A stretch of DNA of 64,000 bases from Bacteroidales bacterium (lineage in GTDB: Bacteria; Bacteroidota; Bacteroidia; Bacteroidales; F082): assembly GCA_024400455.1 (NCBI GenBank), contig JAKSMU010000003.1, positions 124,001 to 188,000 of the forward strand, in the 5' to 3' direction. The notes beneath the pieces are model-generated. The model did not search any database. It was not told the origin of the DNA and saw nothing but the letters and a program-made list of their open reading frames with translations. A program made the translations under genes and the position numbers. Below are positions 19,057 to 28,584 of this stretch, one piece after another (within the stretch, counting starts at the first letter, position 1; every line of letters begins with the position of its first letter).

Positions 19057-21606
19057 TTATTCAATCACGAGTTTCTGAGTCTCCACGCAACCGCCCAACA
19101 TCTTAACCGTATAAATGCCGGCTGGCAACTTGCTCACATCAATTGTGCGTTGACCTTCAACGGTGAAATACATCACTTCCTGACCTTGCATATTGACAAT
19201 CAGCACACTGACAGCACCTTTTTCATAGTCCGTGTTGATGGTCAACTGATTTTTGGCAGGATTTGGATACAATTTTGCCGTGAATGATGGTTCGGTTTCA
19301 ATCGGATTCACACTCAAAATCATTTCTTCATCATTACTGTAAGTAATCACTTTGCCGGCCACACGCAAAACAGGATTATCGGGTGCGCTGCAATCGGTGC
19401 AGGTAACACCATCGATGCAATCAGGATGGTTTGGATGGCAATAATCGAGATAAGTCGGATCAAACTGATAGAACAATTCTGCGCTGCTATTCGACACATA
19501 ATCAGTCAAATCGAAATCCCAGACTAAACCGATGGAGCCCGGGCACCAGCCACTGCGGTTATAAGTCCAAGTGCCGTTTTGCGGCGAACACCCTGCCGGA
19601 TTCGGATTGCAAGTCCTCCAAAGATGTTGGTCGTATTTGTTTTCGCCATTGATTAAAATATGGTGTGTTGCCTCGTAAAATTCAGCTGCATTGCCCGTGT
19701 TGTACGTTCCGTTTTGGCCACTGCTCCAGTTGTGTCCCGTGGTCGTGATTTTCAGTTTAGCGGCTTGAGCCTTGTCGCCAAATGCGTAATCCACAACAGG
19801 AACCGGCTGCTGGTTGGCATAATCGCCGAAACTGAAAATGCCCGACCAAATTTCCTTAACATCGGCATAAAGATATTCCGGCGAGCCTTTCGTATAAGTG
19901 AATGTCAGATTCGGATTGTAACCCGAACCGCTCCAAGTCTCGAAATAAAGTTCAAATTCAACCAAACCTTGAAGCACTGATGTATAGTCAGTTATGTCCA
20001 AATCATCTTCGCACTGCTTGCCAAAAGGCGTGATGTAGCGGAACAGTTCCATCCATTCGCCACGGTAATTCCTGACCCTAACGCCGCCGACTCTGTCGTA
20101 TGCATCGCAGTTGCCATTCACGCAATTGTGATCGTAGTGCGCCATGATATTGTTGAAGACTCCGACATGTGATGGCAGCGCATATTCGCCGCGCATGGTC
20201 TGAGCTGATGGCGTGCAAACCAAATCACCATGCAAAGTCGGGATGTCCATCGTATTTTCAATCTGATTTGTCACTTCAAATGAATTGTTAAATACCGTTG
20301 TCTTACCACCTGATTGTGTTATGGTTACAGTCATATTGTAAGAGCCGAAAGCACTTGGTGTCCAAACATTATAGAAATAACCGTTTTCAGGATTATCGGG
20401 ATAATCGGTATGCAACGCAATTTCCTGACCGTCGATGCAGCAAGTCACATCGGTAAACTTCACGACTTCAGGATGTTCGATGTAAGCCGAAACGACAAGC
20501 ATCACAGGATGAAGCGTTTCCATGTAGACCTTTGTGCCTTCATACGGGCGGCGAATCGTCACTTCCGGTTCATATTGGTCGGGGTCGACGACTTCAAAAG
20601 TCTTGAAGACATCGGGAGCTGGCAACCACAAATCATCGCCTGGCTGGTATGCTTTCACCTTTACGATGCCAGTTTCACCTGTCAATGAAAGGATATTATC
20701 TTGTAAAGTTGCCGGACCATCAATCAACTCAAAACTGACTGGAAGACCTGAAGTGGAACTTGCGGTAAGTGTGATTGGGTCGTTATAAACCAATTGGTTA
20801 GGAATATCATCCATTTCTATCAGTTGCACATTACCTTCGGCTTGTTGACGCACAACAAGATTATCGAATCCGCCATGTGAACCCGAGCAATAGAAGAAAA
20901 TGCCGTCCCATTTCTGATAGTCATCAATGCCGCCTGAACCTGGATTCAAATGCATGTTTACATTCGTACACGATGCCTGCTGAATCCACTCACCTTGACA
21001 TCCTGGTTTCACGAAAACGGTAACGGAACCTTGTCCATTGTATGCCGAAAAATCAAACGACATTTTGTAACGGTTGAAAGTGCCGTTATCAGTGTAATCA
21101 AACGCAACATACGAACCGTCAGGAAGATACACTCTCGATTTATCGGTACCATCAGCGACACGCGCATAAAGGAAGACACCACCATCGACAGGATTATCAG
21201 CCCAAGGCAAAATGTTTCCATCGCCGTCAACATCATAACCAACGCCAAAGAAGGTACCCCAATAACTTGGGTGCATATCGAGTTCAATGTCGATGATGCC
21301 GCCATTCTGGAAATTGAAATCGAAATCGGGCGTGGCTTTTCGCGTTGCCATGTGACCAATGCCCGAACCGCCGTGGACATACCAAATGCCAATGGATTCG
21401 TCGGGCGTCATCAAGGCGTCCGAAACATAATCGACATCAAAGTCGGGCGAACCCGCCGTGTACATGTGCGAGGTCTGCCAGCCGTGCTGACCGTTCATAT
21501 TGCTCGTCCCCGTTTCAAAATCATTGAAATCGCAGACATATTCAACTTGTGCCGACATTGTAAACACAAATGTCAAAAGACTTAAAAGTAATGCTAACTT
21601 CTTCAT
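19057..21606 (-). CDS. T9SS-exported PNGase F-related protein
   Basis: 849 residues: signal peptide (about 1-19); a beta-rich N-terminal region (about 20-270) resembling a carbohydrate-binding or lectin fold; an Ig-like stretch; then about 455-740 with features of the PNGase F double jelly roll, including HGDLVCTPSA, TTGHNWSSGQ, AAEFYEATHH, PQNGTW (675-680) and GWCPG (686-690). The last 71 residues (LYPNP to the C-terminus) are a T9SS sorting domain, so it is exported across the outer membrane. PNGase F removes whole N-glycans from Asn. I did not assign the catalytic acids, so activity is inferred. The start is 6 bases after the stop of the GNAT gene. Confidence 0.75.
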   Translation of the reverse strand: MKKLALLLSLLTFVFTMSAQVEYVCDFNDFETGTSNMNGQHGWQTSHMYTAGSPDFDVDYVSDALMTPDESIGIWYVHGGSGIGHMATRKATPDFDFNFQNGGIIDIELDMHPSYWGTFFGVGYDVDGDGNILPWADNPVDGGVFLYARVADGTDKSRVYLPDGSYVAFDYTDNGTFNRYKMSFDFSAYNGQGSVTVFVKPGCQGEWIQQASCTNVNMHLNPGSGGIDDYQKWDGIFFYCSGSHGGFDNLVVRQQAEGNVQLIEMDDIPNQLVYNDPITLTASSTSGLPVSFELIDGPATLQDNILSLTGETGIVKVKAYQPGDDLWLPAPDVFKTFEVVDPDQYEPEVTIRRPYEGTKVYMETLHPVMLVVSAYIEHPEVVKFTDVTCCIDGQEIALHTDYPDNPENGYFYNVWTPSAFGSYNMTVTITQSGGKTTVFNNSFEVTNQIENTMDIPTLHGDLVCTPSAQTMRGEYALPSHVGVFNNIMAHYDHNCVNGNCDAYDRVGGVRVRNYRGEWMELFRYITPFGKQCEDDLDITDYTSVLQGLVEFELYFETWSGSGYNPNLTFTYTKGSPEYLYADVKEIWSGIFSFGDYANQQPVPVVDYAFGDKAQAAKLKITTTGHNWSSGQNGTYNTGNAAEFYEATHHILINGENKYDQHLWRTCNPNPAGCSPQNGTWTYNRSGWCPGSIGLVWDFDLTDYVSNSSAELFYQFDPTYLDYCHPNHPDCIDGVTCTDCSAPDNPVLRVAGKVITYSNDEEMILSVNPIETEPSFTAKLYPNPAKNQLTINTDYEKGAVSVLIVNMQGQEVMYFTVEGQRTIDVSKLPAGIYTVKMLGGCVETQKLVIE

Positions 21607-21612
21607 ATTATG

Positions 21613-22194
21613 TTATTTATAAGTTTTCTTTTTCATTCTCACGAAACAAGTTCCAAAGGCATTCATTGCTTCTTCGGCTTCGAAGCCAAGCGTTGCATAA
21701 TAGTCTTTCACTTTCGGATGCGTTGTATCAACGATAAGCGTAAAACAAGAATGTCCTTTTGCAATTCCCTGTTGTTCAATATCTTTCAGGAGCATCTTCC
21801 CTATTTCCTTGCCGCGTTCTGACGGAATTATGGCCAATGAATCGATGTAAAATTCACCTGGTTGTGTTTCCATGTCCGAACCATTCAAATCAATGCCATT
21901 TCTTTCCTTGATGATTCGGAAAGTCTTTTCGCGCATGGCGGCATAATCCTTACCATCGTAAGCCACCAAACCGCCAACAGGTTTTCCATCATGTTCCGCA
22001 ATGCGCGTGTTTCGATAGCTGTAAAGCGTGTCTTCCATAGCGCAAATGGATTTGGTGCTTTGCAGTATGGCTTCGATTTCAGGTGTTTGCGCTCCAAAAT
22101 CAAAACGCCCAATGGCCGACAAGACCACTTTTGCTATAAAAGCAGCATCGTCAATAGTTGCATTGCGAAATATGAGTTCCTTAAAATCAACCAT
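21613..22194 (-). CDS. GNAT-family N-acetyltransferase
   Basis: 193 residues. The acetyl-CoA pyrophosphate loop motif reads SERGKEIGKMLL (consensus Q/R-x-x-G-x-G/A), preceded by a strand with LAIIPS and followed by TLIVDTTHPKVKDYYATLGF, the usual beta5-alpha4 region where YxxLGF is common. It transfers an acetyl group to an amine; the substrate is unknown. It is tightly packed between a Sel1-repeat gene (9 bases) and the T9SS gene (6 bases). Confidence 0.85.
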   Translation of the reverse strand: MVDFKELIFRNATIDDAAFIAKVVLSAIGRFDFGAQTPEIEAILQSTKSICAMEDTLYSYRNTRIAEHDGKPVGGLVAYDGKDYAAMREKTFRIIKERNGIDLNGSDMETQPGEFYIDSLAIIPSERGKEIGKMLLKDIEQQGIAKGHSCFTLIVDTTHPKVKDYYATLGFEAEEAMNAFGTCFVRMKKKTYK

Positions 22195-22203
22195 TTCATC
22201 GAA

Positions 22204-22470
22204 TCACTTCTTCTCAAAGGATTTCCTGAACCATCTTACGGCTTCGGAATAACTTTGCTCCACGCCAAGCCCCTTCATGTAGCAGGAACCCAAATTGTAC
22301 GACCTGATTTCGCCGTGTTGTTTGGCAGCTTTTTTCAACCATTTGGCAGCATGTTCGAAATCGTTGCTCTCTTCGTAGCAAATGCCCAAATTGTATTGCG
22401 CGTCAGCATCGCCATCGGTGGCAGCCTGTTTGTAACGCGCTATGGATTCGTTTAATTCGTTGATTGTCAT
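22204..22470 (-). CDS. Small Sel1-repeat protein
   Basis: 88 residues made of about two Sel1-like (TPR-related) units: one around DADAQYNLGICYEES, the next around RSYNLGSCYMKGLGVEQSY. There is no signal peptide, so it is probably cytoplasmic, and Sel1 repeats mediate protein contacts. Its start overlaps the stop of the GIY-YIG gene by 4 bases, which suggests coupled translation and perhaps a shared complex. Confidence 0.8.
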   Translation of the reverse strand: MTINELNESIARYKQAATDGDADAQYNLGICYEESNDFEHAAKWLKKAAKQHGEIRSYNLGSCYMKGLGVEQSYSEAVRWFRKSFEKK

Positions 22471-23126
22471 ATATTTTCCTCCATTTCATCTCTCAAATCA
22501 GACAAGACTTTGCCATTATGACTGAAATATTTTGGACCTTGATAGGCATCTGCAGCATTTCGTTTTTCATCGGGCATAAACGTCGCTGCAAAATTTGACA
22601 ATTTGTAAATTCTTCCTTCAAACTCGATGGTATTGTCCGAAGCGACTTTAACAATTTGTCCTGTAGGAATAAACGTAATCGTCTCTCCCACTTGAATGTC
22701 AACCATTGAGAAGCGGAAATTAGGGCGTTGCTTACGATGCTCTAATGGCTTTGCAACATCACCTGTTGCTTCTATTTCTTTTGCTTCAGGACAAATGATT
22801 TCAATTTCAGCATCATCCAAAGTTGTAGCAATATCTTTCAAAATATCCAATGCAACGTATGGATTCACATTGAAAAACTCCCTGTTTTGCCTGATACGCA
22901 AGTCAGTCAGTCGGTCAATAGTTTTATGTACAAGTTTTTCCACTTCGTTGTATTTTACAGTTTTAAGTGTCGCAAAAATTTCAAAAGGCAAAGGAACCGC
23001 CGTGTTGTCAAGCTCTTTTGACCTCACATCAACAGGACGGGAACTTTTTCCGATTTTCACCCAATCTTCCTTAAAACTCGGATTTGTCAAAATATAGACA
23101 TAACCTTGTGCATCTTCTTTGACCAT
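22467..23126 (-). CDS. GIY-YIG nuclease-family protein (T5orf172-like)
   Basis: 219 residues. The N-terminal half has the two halves of the GIY-YIG signature, GYVYILTN (8-15) and VKIGKS (22-27), and a later Arg/Glu-rich helix with REFFNV. This matches the T5orf172/Mug113 branch found in phage and bacterial proteins. The C-terminal half (about 130-219) is a small beta-rich domain I do not recognise (VDIQVGETITFIPTG onward), perhaps for DNA binding. It is the first gene of the GIY-YIG/Sel1/GNAT group. Nuclease activity is inferred from the family; the biological role is unknown. Confidence 0.75.
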   Translation of the reverse strand: MVKEDAQGYVYILTNPSFKEDWVKIGKSSRPVDVRSKELDNTAVPLPFEIFATLKTVKYNEVEKLVHKTIDRLTDLRIRQNREFFNVNPYVALDILKDIATTLDDAEIEIICPEAKEIEATGDVAKPLEHRKQRPNFRFSMVDIQVGETITFIPTGQIVKVASDNTIEFEGRIYKLSNFAATFMPDEKRNAADAYQGPKYFSHNGKVLSDLRDEMEENI

Positions 23127-23178
23127 ATCAAAATGATTAATTCTTTATTGTTTCTTTTTTTATTTATGCCCGCCCCAA

Positions 23179-23201
23179 AGAGACGCGATAATCGCGTCTC
23201 T
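23179..23201. repeat. 23-bp perfect palindrome between etfA and the GIY-YIG gene
   Basis: The arms AGAGACGCGAT and ATCGCGTCTCT meet at a single central A (23190). GC-rich arms in an AT-rich spacer suggest a dispersed palindromic repeat. It could also act as a weak terminator for the lysine operon, since a short T run follows on the minus strand. Confidence 0.7.
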
Positions 23202-23224
23202 ACGGAACGGAACATAAAATTCAA

Positions 23225-24244
23225 TTATTTTTCGACTTCTTTCTTCAGTCTTTCTGTCAACATTGGAACAATCTTGTGCAGGTCGCCAACGATGCCGAGG
23301 TCGGCAACGCTGAAGATTGGTGCAAACTTATCCTTGTTGATAGCGATGATGAAGTCAGATTCTTCCATACCTGCAAGGTGCTGGATGGCGCCGCTGATAC
23401 CGCAAGCCATGTAGAGGTTTGGACGGACAGTCTTACCTGTCTGACCCACCTGACGCTCGTGAGGCATCACGCCGTTATCGACCATGGCACGGCTTGACGA
23501 AACCTGTCCGCCAATGACATCGGCCAAAGCCTGCAGTTTGTCGAAACCTTCCTTGTTGTGAACGCCACGGCCACCGGAAACCAAAATCTTGGCTTCTGAA
23601 ATATCGACTGTTGCCTTTTCTTCCTTAATGGTTTCAATGACTTTCACTTTGAACTTGGAAGCATCGAACTTAGGAGCGAATTCGGTAACAACGCCCTGAC
23701 GGCCAGCTTCGCGGACGCGCTTCTGCATCACGCCTGGACGCACGGTTGACATTTGTGGACGAGTGTTAGGGCAAAGAATGGTAGCCATCAGGTTGCCGCC
23801 GAAAGCAGGACGTGTTGAACGGAACTGCTTTTCGCCAGTTTCTTCAACTGTAGCGATTTCCAGTTTCGTGCAGTCTGCTGTCAGACCAGTCTTCAGACGT
23901 GAAGCCAAACGTGGAGCCAAGTCACGGCCAATAGTGGTAGCACCATAAAGGACGATGCCTGGCTTGCGTTCAGTAATCATCTGATAGACAACCTGTGAAT
24001 ACTGTTCAGTAAGATAATCGTTGAGTTCTGGGCAATCAGCAACGAGGACTTCGTCAGCACCCATTTCGATGAGACTCTGAGCCTGTGCCTTGACATTGTA
24101 ACCAACCAACATGGCGACGACCTTTTCACCGAGTGCATCGGCCAAGTCGCGTGCCTTACCTAAAAGTTCGTAAGCTACGGACTGGATCATTCCGCCGCGC
24201 TGTTCTGCGAACACATAAACGTTTTTATAATCTTTGATATCCAT
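23225..24244 (-). CDS. etfA: Electron transfer flavoprotein alpha subunit
   Basis: 339 residues. The C-terminal FAD-binding domain is clear: SGGRGVHNKEGF, then SSRAMVDNG, GQTGKTVRPNLY and ACGISGAIQHLAGM with the conserved FAD contacts. The N-terminal domain is the adenine-nucleotide-like fold that pairs with EtfB. Together with EtfB and Bcd it carries electrons for crotonyl-CoA reduction. In butyrate-forming anaerobes this complex often bifurcates electrons from NADH to ferredoxin and crotonyl-CoA; whether this one does cannot be settled by eye. It is the last gene of the lysine operon, 10 bases after etfB. Confidence 0.95.
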   Translation of the reverse strand: MDIKDYKNVYVFAEQRGGMIQSVAYELLGKARDLADALGEKVVAMLVGYNVKAQAQSLIEMGADEVLVADCPELNDYLTEQYSQVVYQMITERKPGIVLYGATTIGRDLAPRLASRLKTGLTADCTKLEIATVEETGEKQFRSTRPAFGGNLMATILCPNTRPQMSTVRPGVMQKRVREAGRQGVVTEFAPKFDASKFKVKVIETIKEEKATVDISEAKILVSGGRGVHNKEGFDKLQALADVIGGQVSSSRAMVDNGVMPHERQVGQTGKTVRPNLYMACGISGAIQHLAGMEESDFIIAINKDKFAPIFSVADLGIVGDLHKIVPMLTERLKKEVEK

Positions 24245-24254
24245 GGCTAAACTT

Positions 24255-25034
24255 TTAGATTATATGTTTCTCTTTCAACTTGTTAACAATAAGTTCAACG
24301 GCTTCTTCTTCGCTCACTTCGTGAACTTCGCCTGGAGCCTTCATAGCCTTCGGGAAGGATTGGAACACCTTTGTAGGCGAGCCTTTCAGACCGAGTCTTT
24401 CTTCATCGACATCGAGTTTGTCGGCGCCCCACACTTCGACTTCCTTGTCATAGGCTTCAACGATGCCGCTGACAGTCATATAACGAGGTTCGAATGCTGA
24501 TGCGAGGACGGTGAGGACGCATTTGCCTTCAACTTCAAGGACTTGGATGCTGTCTTCGTTCTCTTTCTTCACGATGAGGTTGTCGCCTTTGCGTTCAGCG
24601 TCCATGACGTATGAAACCTGTGGAAGGCCGAGGTGTTCAGCCATTTCAGGACCGACTTGTGCGGTATCACCATCGATAGCCTGACGGCCAGCAATGATGA
24701 GGTCGTAGTCCATAGTCTTGATGGCACCAGCCAAAGCGTATGAGGTGGCGAGGGTATCAGCACCGGCGAATTTTCTATCGCTCAGCAAGATAGCTCTGTC
24801 AACGCCCATAGCGAAAGCTTCGCGCAAAATCACGTCGGCTTGCGGAGGACCCATTGAAATAACGGTAACGTTAGCGCCGTACTTGTCTTTGAAACGGAGA
24901 GCCAGTTCGAGGCCGCCCTTGTCGTCAGGGTTCATGATGCTCGGAACGCCTTCACGGATAAGGGTGTTCTTTACTGGATCGATTTTGATTTCGGTAGTAT
25001 CCGGAACCTGTTTGATACAAACTATAATATTCAT
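24255..25034 (-). CDS. etfB: Electron transfer flavoprotein beta subunit
   Basis: 259 residues, the standard EtfB length. Conserved segments are CIKQVPDT at the N-terminus, MNPDDKGGLE, AGRQAIDGDTAQVGPE (the nucleotide-binding loop) and the recognition-loop region near the C-terminus. It binds AMP or a second FAD and forms a heterodimer with EtfA. It lies between bcd (14 bases) and etfA (10 bases), the usual bcd-etfBA order of butyrate pathways. Confidence 0.95.
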   Translation of the reverse strand: MNIIVCIKQVPDTTEIKIDPVKNTLIREGVPSIMNPDDKGGLELALRFKDKYGANVTVISMGPPQADVILREAFAMGVDRAILLSDRKFAGADTLATSYALAGAIKTMDYDLIIAGRQAIDGDTAQVGPEMAEHLGLPQVSYVMDAERKGDNLIVKKENEDSIQVLEVEGKCVLTVLASAFEPRYMTVSGIVEAYDKEVEVWGADKLDVDEERLGLKGSPTKVFQSFPKAMKAPGEVHEVSEEEAVELIVNKLKEKHII

Positions 25035-25048
25035 ACTCTTCCCTCCTA

Positions 25049-26188
25049 TTATTTAAACAATTGACCAGCGATAACCATTCTCTGGACTTCTGAAGTGCCT
25101 TCGTAGATTTCCGTAATCTTGGCGTCGCGCATCATGCGTTCAACCGGATATTCACGGGTGTAGCCGTAACCGCCGTGGAACTGGACAGCCTTTGTGGTGA
25201 CTTCCATTGCAGTTTCGGCAGCAAACAGCTTAGCCATAGCAGCATCAGCTGAATAAGGCAGTTTCATATCCTTCTTCCAAGCAGCACTGCGGACCAACAG
25301 ACGGGCAGCCTCGACCTTAGTCTTGAGGTCGGCCATCTGGAACTGCGTGTTCTGGAATTGAGAGATTGACTTACCGAATTGCTTACGTTCCTTAGTGTAC
25401 TTAACAGTTTCGTCCATAGCACCTTGAGCGATACCCAAAGCCTGTGAAGCGATACCGATACGGCCACCGTCCAAAGTCTTCATGGCAATGCCGAAGCCCT
25501 TACCAAGCTGACCGAGAAGGTTTTCCTTCGGAACTTCGCAGTTTTCGAAAATCAATTCGCAAGTGGCTGAACCACGGATACCCATCTTCAGTTCCTTCTT
25601 ACCGATTGAGAAACCTGGCATACCTTTTTCAACGATGAAAGCGGAAATGCCCTTGTTGCCCTTCGATTTGTCGGTCATTGCCATCACGATGAACACATTT
25701 GCGTATGAAGCATTGGTGATGAAAATCTTCGAACCGTTGAGAATCCATTTGTCGCCAGCATCAACAGCCGTTGTCTGCTGCATGGCAGCATCGGTACCGG
25801 CATTAGGCTCGGTCAGACCGAAAGCGCCAATCCATTCGCCAGAAGCGAGTTTCGGCAAATATTTCTGTTTCTGTTCTTCGGTGCCGTTTTCCAAGATTGG
25901 AGCCATACACAGTGAAGTATGGGCAGAAACGATGACACCTGTTGTTGCGCAAACGCGCGACAGTTCTTCAACTGCCATGATGTACATTTGTACTGTACCG
26001 CCTGCACCGCCGTATTCTTTCGGAATCGGAATGCCCATGATGCCCAACTTGCCCATCTTTTCGACGGTTTCCATTGGGAAGCGTTCCTGTTCGTCAACTT
26101 CAGCGGCCAAAGGCTTAACTTCATTCTCAGCAAATGAACGGATCATCTGCAAGAAGAGTTGTTCTGTCTTTGAATAACTAAAATCCAT
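25049..26188 (-). CDS. bcd: Butyryl-CoA dehydrogenase (acyl-CoA dehydrogenase)
   Basis: 379 residues, full-length short-chain acyl-CoA dehydrogenase with FAD. Signatures: GLTEPNAGTDA, WILNGSKIFITNA, GGRIGIASQALGIAQGA, QFHGGYGYTREYPVERMMRDAKI and, near the C-terminus, YEGTSEVQRMVIA, whose Glu is the catalytic base in the butyryl-CoA type. Here it should run in the reductive direction, crotonyl-CoA to butyryl-CoA, fed by EtfAB encoded directly downstream. Confidence 0.93.
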   Translation of the reverse strand: MDFSYSKTEQLFLQMIRSFAENEVKPLAAEVDEQERFPMETVEKMGKLGIMGIPIPKEYGGAGGTVQMYIMAVEELSRVCATTGVIVSAHTSLCMAPILENGTEEQKQKYLPKLASGEWIGAFGLTEPNAGTDAAMQQTTAVDAGDKWILNGSKIFITNASYANVFIVMAMTDKSKGNKGISAFIVEKGMPGFSIGKKELKMGIRGSATCELIFENCEVPKENLLGQLGKGFGIAMKTLDGGRIGIASQALGIAQGAMDETVKYTKERKQFGKSISQFQNTQFQMADLKTKVEAARLLVRSAAWKKDMKLPYSADAAMAKLFAAETAMEVTTKAVQFHGGYGYTREYPVERMMRDAKITEIYEGTSEVQRMVIAGQLFK

Positions 26189-26208
26189 TATTTTTTTATT
26201 TCAATAAA

Positions 26209-27045
26209 TTAATACTTGTAGAATCCTTCACCAGTTTTACGTCCGAGCAGACCAGCGCGAACCATCTTTCTCAGCAATGGATGAGGACGATACTTAGGAT
26301 CGCCGAATTCGTTGTAGAGGACTTCCATGATAGCGAGGTTGACATCGTTACCGATAAGGTCGGCCAATGCGAGCGGGCCCATTGGATGGTTGGCACCCAG
26401 CATCATGCACTTGTCGATGTCTTCAGCGCTTGCGATACCGTCAGCGAGGATGCCGACAGCTTCGTTAATCATAGGAATCAAAATGCGATTGACCACGAAA
26501 CCAGGAGCTTCATTGACTTCGACAGGAGTCTTGCCGATTGAAGTCGAGAGGTCGACGATGGTCTTGCACACTTCAGCTGAAGTGAGCTGTCCCTTGATGA
26601 CTTCAACCAAAGCCATACGGTCGGCTGGGTTGAAGAAGTGCATGCCGATGAACTGAGAAGGACGGCTTGTGCAAGCTGCAATCTCAGTGATTGACAGTGA
26701 TGAAGAGTTGGTAGCGAAGATGGTTTCAGGTTTGCAGATCTTGTCGAGTTCTGTGAACACATCCTTCTTCAGCTGCATTTCTTCAACAGCAGCCTCAATG
26801 ACGAGGTCGGCATCAGCGAATGTAGCGTAATCAGTTGTCGTGCTGATGTTTGCCATGATGGCATCCATAGCATCCTGAGCAATCTTGCCCTTTTCGACGA
26901 GCTTTGCATAGCCCTTCGAAATGGAAGCCATAGCCTTATCGAGGCTGGCTTGTGTACGGCTCTTCATGACGACGGGCATCTTGGCTGCGAAAGCCTTCAC
27001 GATACCTTTTGCCATGGTTCCAGTACCAATAACACAAATTTTCAT
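26209..27045 (-). CDS. hbd: 3-hydroxybutyryl-CoA dehydrogenase
   Basis: 278 residues, the compact stand-alone form. The N-terminal Rossmann motif is GTGTMAKG, followed by [10 protein letters not shown]; catalytic His and Glu lie in [18 protein letters not shown]; the C-terminal domain has the usual dimerisation region with [16 protein letters not shown]. It reduces acetoacetyl-CoA to 3-hydroxybutyryl-CoA. This lets the acetoacetyl-CoA formed by the CoA-transferase be reduced to crotonyl-CoA with Crt, giving a second butyrate branch and an NAD(P)H sink. Confidence 0.92.
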   Translation of the reverse strand: MKICVIGTGTMAKGIVKAFAAKMPVVMKSRTQASLDKAMASISKGYAKLVEKGKIAQDAMDAIMANISTTTDYATFADADLVIEAAVEEMQLKKDVFTELDKICKPETIFATNSSSLSITEIAACTSRPSQFIGMHFFNPADRMALVEVIKGQLTSAEVCKTIVDLSTSIGKTPVEVNEAPGFVVNRILIPMINEAVGILADGIASAEDIDKCMMLGANHPMGPLALADLIGNDVNLAIMEVLYNEFGDPKYRPHPLLRKMVRAGLLGRKTGEGFYKY

Positions 27046-27089
27046 GATTGTTTTGTTATTTAATGATTAAAGATTTATAATTCAATAAT

Positions 27090-27866
27090 TTACTTTGCGT
27101 TGAAAACAGGTTTTCTCTTTTCGAGGAATGCTGCCATGCCATCCTTTTGGTCTTGTGTAGCGAAGCACTTTCCGAAATTACGGCTTTCGAGTTCCATGGC
27201 ATCTTCTACGACGAGGTCATAGCTTTCGTTGATGCACTGTTTGGCATATTTGATAGCCAATGGTGCGTTTTCGGTCATCTTCTGAGCCATTTCAATTGCC
27301 TTTGGCATCAATTCCTCAGGTTCGTAAACGGCATTGACCAAACCGATGCGCAATGCTTCATCAGCACGAATGGCTTTGCCCGTGAAAATCATTTCCTTAG
27401 CATAGCCTTGACCGACCAATTTGGCGAGACGGTAGGTGCCGGAGAAACCAGGCGTAATGCCTAATCCGACTTCCGGCTGACCGAATTTCGCCTTGTTGGA
27501 AGCGATGCGAATGTCGCAAGCCATGGCCAATTCGCAGCCACCACCCAAAGCGAATCCATTGACGGCTGCAATGACAGGAATGTCGAGCGTCTCGATGCGG
27601 CGGAAGACCTTGGCACCCAAAGCGCCAAACTTGTAGCCTTCTTCTTCATTGAGGTTGGCCATTTCAGCTATGTCGGCGCCTGCCACGAAAGCCTTTTCGC
27701 CGTCACCGGTGATGATGAGCACTCTTGTCGTATCGTCAAGGTTTTCAACGAAATCACCGATTTCACGCAAAATCGTGGAATTGAGAGCATTCAAAGATTT
27801 GGGAGCAGACACCTTCATGATGCTGATTCCGTCAATTCTCTCAATCTTCAAAAATTCGTATTCCAT
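27090..27866 (-). CDS. crt: Enoyl-CoA hydratase (crotonase)
   Basis: 258 residues. Crotonase-fold signatures: AGADIAEM (oxyanion hole), AVNGFALGGGCELAMACDIR with the second oxyanion Gly and a catalytic Glu nearby, and PEVGLGITPGFSGTYRL with the second catalytic Glu. It interconverts 3-hydroxybutyryl-CoA and crotonyl-CoA. It lies 10 bases downstream of atoA. Confidence 0.9.
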   Translation of the reverse strand: MEYEFLKIERIDGISIMKVSAPKSLNALNSTILREIGDFVENLDDTTRVLIITGDGEKAFVAGADIAEMANLNEEEGYKFGALGAKVFRRIETLDIPVIAAVNGFALGGGCELAMACDIRIASNKAKFGQPEVGLGITPGFSGTYRLAKLVGQGYAKEMIFTGKAIRADEALRIGLVNAVYEPEELMPKAIEMAQKMTENAPLAIKYAKQCINESYDLVVEDAMELESRNFGKCFATQDQKDGMAAFLEKRKPVFNAK

Positions 27867-27876
27867 GACCCAGTGA

Positions 27877-28536
27877 TTAAATGTCCATTGGTTTCAGGTT
27901 AGGAGAAATGATGAGCTTGGCATCAGTAGCAGCCTGAACCTGTTCGACGGTGAATTCCGGATGAATTTCAGTCAAAACAATGCCTTCTGGAGTGATTTGC
28001 ATGACACCCATTTCAGTGATAATCATATCGACCTGACCAGCAGCTGTCAGAGGCAAGTTACATTCTTTCAGGATTTTAGGAGCACCTTTCTGGGTATGTT
28101 CCATGGTGAGGATAACACGGCGAGCACCGACCACGAGGTCCATAGCGCCACCCATGCCAGGAGCCATCTTGCCAGGAATAATCCAATTGGCCAGATTACC
28201 CTTTTCGTCCACTTGCAGAGCACCAAGGAAAGACACGTTGACGTGACCGCCACGGATGATGCTGAATGAAGTAGCTGAGTCGAATGAGCTTGCACCTGGA
28301 TTCAAGGTGATGAAACCGCCACCAGCGTTAATCAGGTTCTTATCTTCCTGACCTTCAGCAGGTGTAGGGCCCATACCCATAGCGCCGTTTTCGGTCTGGA
28401 GGACCACTTCAACGCCTTCTGGAAGATAATTAGGAATCATTGTAGGAATGCCAATACCCAGATTGACAACATCGCCGTCATGCAGTTCCTTAGCTGCTCT
28501 CTTGGCGATAACCTCTCTCATTTCGTTTTTATCCAT
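27877..28536 (-). CDS. atoA: Acetoacetate/butyrate CoA-transferase, beta subunit
   Basis: 219 residues, class I CoA-transferase subunit [16 protein letters not shown] is at the N-terminus, and the catalytic Glu lies in [10 protein letters not shown]. Further motifs are [20 protein letters not shown] and GMGGAMDLV. With the alpha subunit at 37161-37811 it should transfer CoA from butyryl-CoA to acetoacetate, releasing butyrate. Subunit genes of this enzyme are usually adjacent; here they are about 8.6 kb apart in the same operon. Confidence 0.92.
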   Translation of the reverse strand: MDKNEMREVIAKRAAKELHDGDVVNLGIGIPTMIPNYLPEGVEVVLQTENGAMGMGPTPAEGQEDKNLINAGGGFITLNPGASSFDSATSFSIIRGGHVNVSFLGALQVDEKGNLANWIIPGKMAPGMGGAMDLVVGARRVILTMEHTQKGAPKILKECNLPLTAAGQVDMIITEMGVMQITPEGIVLTEIHPEFTVEQVQAATDAKLIISPNLKPMDI

Positions 28537-28584
28537 AATATGAAATGTTTAATTGTTTATTGTTGATTTGTTTAATTGTTTCTA

